NCBI RefSeq assembly: GCF_036588685.1
Contig: NC_086374.1
Location: forward strand, 22,560,886 to 22,624,885
DNA length: 64,000 nt
Source: Mytilus trossulus
Lineage: Eukaryota; Mollusca; Bivalvia; Mytilida; Mytilidae
Direction: 5' to 3'
In this document: positions 12,011 to 20,859 of the stretch, one piece after another
How the letters are laid out: the number at the start of each line of letters is the position of its first letter
Position numbering within the stretch: the first letter of the stretch is position 1
The notes under the pieces: generated by a model
Databases searched by the model: none
Told to the model about the DNA's origin: nothing
The model's input: only the letters and a program-made list of their open reading frames with translations
Program-made: the position numbers and the translations under genes

Positions 12011-12779
12011 CAGCATCTGTTTTTTTTTATATTGCCGGCTAGTCAAATCCAGTATTTAGTAAATCAAATGTGAGCATTAATCATTTCATGCTAAATATAC
12101 TAAATGTTTTTAAAGTGTTGATGGAATTGTGGTTTTAACCAATACCATTTTCATTAATGATGACTTTTATCAGGAAATTTTTCTATAAAGGAAACATCTC
12201 TTTACAATATTAATAACTGTATGACTTTGAATGTGATTATGTTATAACTGTTTTAAAAAAAATCTTCAACGTTTCAAAAACAAATAACAAAACACTTACC
12301 ACTGATTTTAGATAAGAATCCACTTTTGACTTGATGCGCAAGTACTGTTTATAAGAATAAGATGTGTATACAATGAACAAGCAATGTTAATTTAATAATT
12401 GTTTTACTTGACTGACGTTTGATTGACGTGATCATCAACAAGCAAAATATATATATAAGTAACAGATTCTCATTTGAATATCGACTTACAATGTTTAAGC
12501 TGTTCGTTATATTTCAGTTTATTGTATTAGTTCCAACAGATTTTAAACAAACATATCTCTTTAATATATTTGTTTGAGGATTTCTTTTCAGACTTCATGG
12601 TAGAGGTCTTTTTTTTTTTTTTTTTAAAGTTAAGTGGTACGCTTGAGCCAACAATTTAAATCAACTTTTGAGTACCACAAATTATTTTAATTCTGTTTCA
12701 CGTAAATAGTTATAAGTAGTGATGGAAATGACACCGAACAGAGTTATAGTGTTATCTTATAAAAAGTTTTTAAAAGTTA

Positions 12780-13080
12780 CTTGGACTGTTATAATCTTTT
12801 CGCCTGTTAAATAAAACAACGAATTGAAGTATCCATATTTATTTTTAGAGTTAAACTCGTAATTATATGCACCTTTTCCAAACAAAAACGTTCCAATATC
12901 AATGGTGTTTGTTCATATTTTAAAGATCATTGACCAGAGATGTTCATTTGTTATATATCATAATGGGCAGTAAAGAAAGTAATGGATGGTATCTTCAACA
13001 GATTCATCGCATGATAATTTAGAACCATTCACTAAATGCATGTTATTTATATCAACAGTAAGGGAACTTCATTGGTGCCT
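12780..13080 (-). pseudogene. LINE reverse-transcriptase C-terminal relic
   Basis: Minus-strand translation of 12960-13050 gives LSCDESVEDTIHYFLYCPL, the same zinc-binding signature (C, ED, H, C) as in the LINE fragment at 10980-11312. It is followed, after a stop, by IDIGTFLFG, typical of the next segment in such proteins. In-frame stops show decay. It is not continuous with the 10.9-kb fragment and probably belongs to a different copy. Confidence 0.55.
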
Positions 13081-13852
13081 TTGTCTTGATTGCAATAAAT
13101 GTTAGATTTTCTGCAAATCACATTCACTCAGAAACCAAACATCACAATAAAAGTTACATTTTACTTACTGTTCGTAATTTCAATTGTGTAACTTTTACGT
13201 ATTTGGCATTTTAAGATATTCAGTGGTATTTTAGATTTAAAATGCGTATTTTGTTTAGAACAAATGTGTTACCTATCAAGTCAAGGTTTCTCACGCCTTC
13301 GTGCAATTAAAACCTTCATTTTACGCATTTTCTTTCCAAAGTGTATGTTTGTAACTAGAACCCGATTTTAAACGGGATGTTAAATCAATTGAATAAATTT
13401 GTAAATCGTATACAGGTTCGTTATGAGGACATGGTAACCCTTTTGGAACATTATCTGCTTTTGTATATATTAACATTAAATTTATAATCAATGCAATTTA
13501 CTGGAAAAAAAATCCCGAAAATAAAATAGTTTACATATTACACTGCAATTGCACATTCCAAAACGAAATTGATTGCAATGGTATTGTCGGTTTAATGTCT
13601 ATAACGATTATTCAATGCAACGAAGAACAGTCCTGAGGGAAATATTACCAAATTATACACCTAAGTGGGCAAAGAAATCTTATAACTGTCAATCTAAACT
13701 TGAAAAACACAAACAAATAGGTAATTCACATATATCAACATACAACATAATTATATAAAATTAATATTCATTCTAGAAACCTTGGTCATTGAAAAAGAAA
13801 ATCTATGCCACATATCTGAATAATGCAAGTCTTTATATGTTATATTGTTTAA

Positions 13853-15825
13853 TCAAATAACTGGGAGTGGTTCAGCTAAAAAGCAGGTTGACAGAGAATT
13901 TTCGAAAGTACATTGTGGATTCGTCATACTGTTACATGCAGCTTCTCCTTCAGTTGCAGCACAGGTTAACCATTGTTGATTCCGGTCAATCACGGGTTGC
14001 ATGCAGTTTTCCTCAGGAGGTGGTGTGGTTGTCTTAGATGGCCAACGACAGTATGCTGAGGTCAAATCAACCATGCTTGAATCTGTAGAGTAAGACTTAC
14101 ATCAATTGAAATACAAATATTCTGTAAATCTTCCACATATATCAAATTAGTTTATTGGTTGTCTTTTGTTAAAGTGGTTCTCAAGTGTTCCTCGTTTTCG
14201 CTTATATACAGATTAGAGCGTTGGTTTTTCCCGAACCAAATTGTTTTACATTTGTCATTTTGGGGCTCTTTATAGCTTGTTGTTCGATGTGAGCCAAAGA
14301 TCCGTGTGAAAAGTCGTACTTTGACCTAAATATAAATTACACATTGTGGATGGCGAGTTGTCTCATTGGAACATAATACCACATCTTCTAACTTCTAGTT
14401 ACTTAGTTTGTTGGAATGACATTTTAAAATTAGACAACAATTCTTGTGATAGTTTAACTACATGTATATAGTTAGCTAAGACCTAAGACACACGAGTAAA
14501 ATTAATCTTATTTTCATGATTCATTTAAGCCGCTTACTATAAATTATGAAGACAACAAATACGTTGATAATCAGGAATTTTCCTGAAAACAGAAGAAATA
14601 TGGTTAGTTTAAAACAAAAAAAATGTTTCAGTGTTAATGTAAATATGTAAATGATTTTCAGAAAGTTTATCACCAAAAACATACATTTGAAAATTGCAAA
14701 GTTGATAAGAACTATTACGCCTTTTAAGGAAAATCATCCGTTTAATGTCTTCCATTTTGACACAATGATTTCATCTGGAAGTCGGTTTGTAGTAAACTGA
14801 TAGATTGGCATATTGTTTGTGTCGGTTGTTAGCAGACTTTTTTTTTTATTGCTAGTGCATTTGTAGACCTGCTTGGTGTTTTTGGTCAATTGCTAATAGT
14901 AGACTTTCAGATTTGCAAGATGTTTTTCCAGTTGCTAGTACGCTTGCCGATCCGCAAGCCGTGTATTTGTCAGTTTCTAGAACACTTGTAGATTCGTAAA
15001 GTGTTTTTGTCAGTTGTAAGTCCATATATAGATCTGCTGGATGTTTTTGTCAGTTGTTTGTGCACTTGTTGATCTGAAAGATGTTCTGTTAGTTGTTAGT
15101 GCATATGAAGATTCCTGTCTTTCTATCATTTGATTAGACTATGCTTCATAAAGAGTATTAGTGTGGTAATGAGGGTTGGATACAATATTTCAAAAGTTAA
15201 CATACGCGTACTACTTCTCAAAGAGAAGACAGGAAAAATGAATTATTTCTATGTTCCTTTTCGATAAAAAGATTAAACGGTTTATTTTAAAGTTTAAGAC
15301 TGAAATGTTTGAAAGAAAAATACCATTAAGATGTTTATGATGTTTTCAAATACTGTCTAGTAAATAAAAATAAAATTAACAGGCACATTATTTTTATTTG
15401 TTATTTATACAATCTTGTCGAATGACACATATATACGGGTATGATTGTGCATGCATCTTTTAAAACATGTTGGTGCCTCGACCATGGTTAGTCAGTAAAA
15501 TTAATATCTTCAGAAAAGTTACAATTCAACAGCTTTTATTAAACAACAAACAGAACACATAGGCACTGTGTCTTGATACATACCTGTATCATATCTGTAT
15601 CATATTTACACTTAACTATTCGACTTATTCGACTTAAAGCCACATTTCGCAAAACAACAAAATATAATTAAAAGTTCACAATACAAATATAATTTACTGA
15701 AACCATGAAATAACTTATTCATATCATCATATATGTAATTTCGGCGCTTTGTTTTAGTGAATATTATTATCATTAAAACGGTTTAGAAAAGCCTGTTTAA
15801 TTTCAAGTACATACATACCTTTCAT
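13853..15825 (-). CDS. Small secreted five-cysteine protein, paralogue 3, with 7-nt coding first exon
   Basis: Three exons on the minus strand: 15819-15825 (ATGAAAG, donor gtatgt), 14538-14582 (acceptor ttctgttttcag, donor gtaagc) and 13853-14082 (acceptor cttactctacag). The total is 282 nt, 93 aa, and all junctions are phase 1. The joined N-terminus MKGKFLIINVFVVFIIYNSS is a good signal peptide that exists only if the tiny first exon is used. No in-frame ATG lies just upstream of exon 2. The mature part has a TTTPPPEE linker and then C-x13-C-x8-C-x7-C-x8-C, with QQWLTC and TNPQC. It shares Trp and Asn-Pro positions with the paralogues at 5995-8032 and 9232-10642. Function unknown; predicted secreted. 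Confidence 0.65.
14160..14400 (+). repeat. R2 dispersed repeat in intron 2 of paralogue 3
   Basis: Contains ttggggctctttatagcttg, gttgttcgatgtgagccaaa and gttgtctcattggaacataa. It is opposite in orientation to the host gene and diverged from the copy at 10155-10490. Confidence 0.6.
14815..15115. repeat. Minisatellite of about 54 bp in intron 1 of paralogue 3
   Basis: Around five or six imperfect units run tagtgcacttgtagatctgc, aagatgtttt, gtcagttg. Units begin near 14848, 14900, 14933, 14985, 15033 and 15085. No coding potential. Confidence 0.7.
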
Positions 15826-16545
15826 GGTAAACGACTCAACTTGTATGCTGTTAAGCAAAGATCATAAATTATAATAAACGGAATGATATTTATCAATTAT
15901 TAGTCTCTCTGCTGCTTATAACGTGACCTTTGGTTGATATATATGACCACGTGGCAAAAATGTCTTTTTGGTTCAGTATATATCGAAAAAAAAGCCATCA
16001 GCTAACAGGTAGAAAAAAATGTATATAGTAAAACATATTCGATGTCAAAAGTTGAGAAAATCAAATAGCCATCTGAATAACTGTTTATGTCGTTTTTTTT
16101 ACTATCGTCACCAGGTTAGATGTAAAGTATTAACAAAAAGTCTTCATTTCTGGTAAACCGTGCAACCGAAGCATGAAATGAATATGTGAGGCTAGTTACA
16201 AGATGTAGTATATGTGTAAAAAATCTACATATCATCTTAGAATGCTTGTATTCCAAAATATCAAAAAGATTATAATGCATATTATAAGAATGGCAAAATC
16301 AAAGAACGTGCATCCACTAACTATATATTCCTAGATATAAGGGGCGATGAACTTTTGTAAATTAAATAAAAACGTTTTCTTTATAGTTTATTTGTATGAT
16401 GTACTGCTACACCACTGTTCCAAATTAGGGGGACCGCTAACATGTTTGACCCGGTAACATTCTATATGTGCCTGCCCCATTTCAGTAGCCTGTATTTTAG
16501 TGGGTATTTTTTGTTTCTTTATAATGAATGTTATATATATATATA
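15826..16545. other. Intergenic, no gene; R2-like fragment near 16395-16500
   Basis: No coding sequence seen. The piece ctgctacaccactgttccaa, gggggaccgctaacatgttt resembles the upstream part of R2 in plus orientation. An (AT)n run lies at about 16534-16548. The stretch just above 15825 should contain the promoter of paralogue 3, but I see no distinctive element. Confidence 0.4.
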
Positions 16546-16548
16546 TAT

Positions 16549-16885
16549 AAGTACGTCTGAGTCAGTGACAACCCTACGACAGATGTATCCATCGGATCGC
16601 CATCAATGATGTTGATCGGGACGGCTGCAGTGCAGGCGATTTGGTGTCACGATATCACAGTAGCATGGGTTCGAATCCCGGCGAGGGAAGAACCAAAAAT
16701 TTGCGAAACCCATGCTACTGTGATATCGTGACACCAAATCGCCTGCACTGCAGCCGTCCCGCTAGACCACACGACCACCTGGGCTCTCAAAAAAAGAGCT
16801 TTCGCTGGCCACGTGTTACCTTTCCACGTCAGTTTTAAACTAGCGGCGTACTACAGTACATGATATATAAGACATGAAGATGTTA
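16549..16885 (-). mobile_element. tRNA-like SINE unit, internally inverted to form a palindrome
   Basis: Same unit as 16970-17330 but rearranged. On + it shows the reverse-complement tail (gtacgtctgagtcagtgaca), then a plus-oriented segment 16617-16710 holding ggttcgaatcccggcgaggg, then a reverse-complement segment from 16711 repeating the same text. The arms cgggacggctgcagtgcagg...cagtagcatggg are about 53 bp and essentially perfect. GGTTCGAATCC is a textbook Pol III B box and tggtctagcggg an A-box-like sequence. It is not a functional tRNA gene. Read as a snap-back rearranged copy. Confidence 0.65.
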
Positions 16886-16969
16886 TTGTTACAGATCAGC
16901 TAAATTATCTATAGTAAAGGATCCTACATATTAATGTAAGATACAGTCACAGAAAATAATTATATTCAT

Positions 16970-17330
16970 AAGTACGTCTGAGTCAGTGACAACCCTACAA
17001 CAGATGTATCCATCGGATCGCCATCAATGATGGTGATACATGGCTGTGTACATAATGTATATACAACTCGTCTAAACATCAACCCAACAATGTTAGATCT
17101 GTAAATTTGCTTTCGCAAATTTTTGGTTCTTCCCTCGCCGGGATTCGAACCCATGCTACTGTGATATCGTGACACCAAATCGCCTGCACTGCAGCCGTCC
17201 CGCTAGACCACACGACCACATGGGCTCTCAAAAAAAGAGCTTTCGGTGGCCATATGTTACCTTTCCACGTCAGTTTTAATCTAGCGGCGTACTGCAGTAC
17301 ATGATATATAAGGCATGAAGATGTTTCATT
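16970..17330 (-). mobile_element. tRNA-like SINE unit, intact order
   Basis: On the minus strand the order is: head (catcttcatgccttatatat), ggccaccgaaagctc, tRNA-like part starting tggtcgtgtggtctagcggg with an A-box-like stretch, the B box ggttcgaatcc, then a tail through atcaccatcattgatggcga to cagacgtacttat. Head and tail match the rearranged copy at 16549-16885, so either both are SINE insertions or a unit of about 420 bp was tandemly duplicated. No long reading frame. Confidence 0.65.
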
Positions 17331-17379
17331 TATTGTTTTGTATAGTTTGTTTTTGTGTTGTGCTGTTGTACTCATGTCC

Positions 17380-17972
17380 AATGTTAAGGAACGGTTTGGC
17401 GTCCGTCAAACATTAACCCTTCTACATTCGATATATATGCGCCTGTGCCAAATCGAAAGGACAGCAGTCCTTTTGCGCCAATTAATATTTTTCATGGATA
17501 TCATTTGCGCCAAACGTTGTTTCCCGAATGTATCAATTGCGCCAATACTAGGAACTCATTTGCGCTATTTTACCTGTGCACATATAAATCATAAATATTA
17601 ATGCTTATTATATATTTATTCTTATTTTTGGCATAAAAAGTATCGTATGTTCGGAGATATTTCACCATGAAGATGAACATCTGGAGAGAAAAGACTTAAA
17701 ATGCATTATACAGCCTAGGTATGACTGAGAAGACAACTTATTGCTTTGCCAAATATTTAATGCAAGATATGCCAAAAGAGAAGAAAATAGAAGCTTTTGC
17801 TGATTATGATTTAGTCACATTTGTTGATGACACAGTGCTTTGTTTCCACCATACGTATGTTCTAAAACTATAAACTATTCCACACGGACTATAATGAACT
17901 GTTTTATGCATCTCATCCTTCAATATTTGTGTTTTTAGACAATAAAGTGAAGGTGCAAGTGTCTACATGCAC
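17380..17972. other. Non-coding region with repeated tttgcgcca motif
   Basis: Between 17430 and 17570 the motif (a/t)ttgcgcca or a close variant occurs about five times (near 17449, 17475, 17503, 17527 and 17558). It is probably part of a decayed repeat element. Nothing else recognisable lies up to 17972. Confidence 0.4.
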
Positions 17973-17973
17973 T

Positions 17974-18557
17974 AAAGGAGTAGGTCCGGTAAGACCTCTT
18001 TTTGGCCCCAAAATATAGCGGTTTTACAAAATTGTTAAAATGTAAACTCTTACTTAGTTATTGGATAGCAGAATGGTTCTGCTACATAAATATGGGCTGT
18101 TTTTGACACTACAATGTACATATATTGGGTACTAGCACCATGAAGTCGTGCTAAATTACTGAAATCTTCACAATTCCATCATTTTAGTTAAATTTTAGAC
18201 GGTTTCCGGGTAAAACGAAATTGGCCGCATTCGTGTTCATCCAAAATATTGAAATGGAAGGTGTATTTGATGATAATACATAACATATGTAAAGATTGAG
18301 GATGAACACGGATGCGGCCACTTACGTTTTTGACAAAAACCAGCTGAAAAGTGACATTTTTTCGGATATTTGGTAGATTTTTCATATTTGAGCTTTAATC
18401 GAATCGTTTTTAATAACTAAATAAGTTAAAATCTTGCAAAAAAAATAATTGAATCATATGAAATAGACACTTAAGTGTTTAAAAAGTGGTCAAAATCTTT
18501 CGTCAGATGAAACTGAAATTTGAGGCCAAAATCGGTCCTTACCGGACCTACTCCTTT
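17974..18557. mobile_element. MITE-like element, copy 1
   Basis: Begins aaaggagtaggtccggtaag and ends ccttaccggacctactccttt, giving inverted ends of about 25 bp. Inside is a second inverted pair, ggccgcattcgtgttcatcc (18222) and ggatgaacacggatgcggcc (18300). No transposase frame. A related copy in the opposite orientation is at 19222-19742. The target duplication cannot be settled by eye. Confidence 0.75.
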
Positions 18558-20170
18558 GTAATTTAATGTTTGGAACAACGGATCGAAAGTTTTTAACTGT
18601 CATGACGACAAACAACTTTCATGAACACAATAAAATTATTTCCTCAATCTACGTTGCATGAAAATTCACACAGAATATCTAATCCTTTAATATATGGATA
18701 CAAACAATTTCTAGTTTCATAAACATTATACACAAATTCACACTTAATTTACAAACTTGAATTCAACATTTGCTTTCCAATGATTTCAACGTTCTCACCA
18801 TACATATACTATTTCCTAGTTATATGCTTCCTATTAACAAAGCACTGACTGTTGTTTCAGTATCAACTAACATTAGACTCTTTTCACATTTTCTCATCAT
18901 CCTCTGATTTTGGCGACACAAAATTTCGGATTTGAATAGCATTTTACATTAGAACATCTGAAATAACCTTGGCGAGACAAGACTTTACAGTACTAATTTT
19001 CACATCCTTTAGAACAGACATCGCGACAGACGAATTTCCAACATTTCTATTTCCACATTTTCTTTTTCATCATTTGAAATAACCTTCATTCAGATCAGAC
19101 GTCGCGATAGACAAATTTCCGAATTTTTATTTCCACATACTTAGGAGGATTCATTTCCTTTTCCATTACAACATCTGAAATAAGCTTCATTCAGAATAGA
19201 CGTCGCGACAGACGAATTTCCAAAAGGAGTAGGTCCGGTAAGGACCGATTTTGGCCTCAAATTTCAGGTTCTTCTGACGAAAGATTTTGACCACTTTTTA
19301 AACACTTACGTGTCTATTTCATTTGAATCAATTGGTTCATGTGAAAGATTTTAACTGATTTGGTCATAAAAAACGATCCAATTTAAGCGCAAATATGAAA
19401 AATATACCAAAATATACCGCAAAATGCCATGTTTTTTTGTCAAAAATGAAAGTGGCCGCATCCGTGTTCATCCTCAACCTTTATATATGTGATGTATTAT
19501 CATCAAATACAACTTACGTCTAAAATTTAACTAAAATGCTAGGATTGTGAAGATTTCAGTAATTTAGCATTACTTAATGGTGCTAGTACCCGAGATTTTG
19601 CATTGCATTGTAAAAATACAAATCATATATATATAGCAGAAGCATGCAACTGTCCAATGAATAACTAAAAGTTTACATTTTAACAATTTTGTTAAATTGC
19701 TATATTTTGGGGCCAAAAAAGGGTCTTACTGAACCTTCTCCTTTCCATATTCAGTAGTAAATTCCACATCATTCAGAACAGACGTCGCGATAGACGAATT
19801 TCCAGAATTTCCATATTCAGTAATAAATTCCACATCACCCAGAACAGACGTCGCGATAGTTGAATTTCTAAAATCTTTATTTTCACATACATGTACATAA
19901 GAGGATCCATGTATTACTTCTGCCTTCCCTTTCGTTAAGGAAGCAGCTTCAAGTTTCCCGATGTATAACATTAATACTTCATCGAATCTTCTTTTCACCT
20001 GTCCAACTTTAATACAGTAATTGCAAATCGGCCTACTGTCTGATTCACGTACATTTCCGTCACTTTCATATTCACGTCCTCTTCTTTGTCTTCTCAGTTG
20101 TTCAAAACTATTATCGTGATTTCCAAAACCCATTCTTTCTTTCTGCATTGCCTGCACTTTCATTTGTTGA
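18558..20170 (-). pseudogene. Decayed retroelement region with gag-like zinc-knuckle frame
   Basis: The minus-strand frame 20163-19726 (145 codons) has a basic stretch (RRQRRGREYE) followed by ICNYCIKVGQVKRRF, which looks like a CCHC zinc knuckle with the His and last Cys lost. It then has a repeated module SSIATSVL.DVEF. The same module continues on the far side of the MITE at 19222-19742, as NSSVATSILN near 19200 and again near 19040. The MITE therefore interrupted a once continuous sequence. No protease, RT or integrase was found. I infer a dead LTR-retrotransposon gag region. Confidence 0.45.
19222..19742. mobile_element. MITE-like element, copy 2 (inverted relative to copy 1)
   Basis: Begins aaaaggagtaggtccggtaa and ends ccttctcctttcc. 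Its interior is the reverse complement of copy 1 at 17974-18557 with substitutions, for example the shared phrases gaccgattttggcctcaaat and gcatccgtgttcatcc. It lies inside the repeated gag-like module, which resumes on both sides. Confidence 0.75.
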
Positions 20171-20373
20171 GAGAGATCTTTGATATTTTATTTCAAATTT
20201 CCAAATAGTTATTACTAATTGCGCTTACAACTGTTTCTCTGTCCTGATATAAATACCCCTTTTTTTCGATCCAGTTCTTCTTGATCGCCATTTGGATGGA
20301 AAATTGAAGAGTTAACAGTAAAAGTCAAAAACGTTAAATCAAAATCCAAAATAAATCCCGTCGCTGGCTACCA

Positions 20374-20800
20374 TAATGTCACGGAGCTCTTCTAAGGCAC
20401 TGGCTTTAAAAACTCATATTCATATATACATATTTATTATGTACAAGTTCACAAGTTCACTATATATATATATATATATATATTCTTTCATAACATTACA
20501 TTGTTAATACAGAGACACGCCCATGCTCTTTCACTAACTATCTTCAATTCTCCCGCATCTCAACATTCACCTACTTTTTTTAATCGCAAAGGCCCTTGCT
20601 ACTTTCATGACGTTCTCACACATTAAATCGTCATTCATTATTAGATCACACAAGTATAGGGACATAATATAAGCAAACAGAAACATAAATTATACGGCTT
20701 CTAATAAGAAACGATTACAGTTAAAACACAGCTGCATCATACATTAAATTTAACGGTTGCTAAGTTCATGAAAATAATAAATCTACAAATACTTAACACG
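20374..20800 (-). mobile_element. Possible LTR and primer-binding region of the gag-like relic
   Basis: Read on the minus strand, a segment with (TA)n, an AATAAA and the ending ctccgtgaca is followed after two or three bases by tggtagccagcgacggg, which has the position and TGG start expected of a primer-binding site. The gag-like frame follows downstream. A matching second LTR was not found, so the call is tentative. Confidence 0.3.
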
Positions 20801-20859
20801 ATTGACCATAGTAAATCAATGTGGGAAATTAAATACGGATCTGAGGTGAGAAACAAATG

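Noticed and set aside
16649-16690. tRNA gene with ggttcgaatcc B box
   Set aside because: The sequence lacks a foldable acceptor stem and standard anticodon arm, and occurs within a repeated SINE unit.
16641-17381. Reading frames in the 16.6-17.4 kb region sharing the start MVSRYHSSMGSNPGEGRTKN
   Set aside because: The shared peptide is simply the tRNA-like SINE (B box region) translated in both copies.
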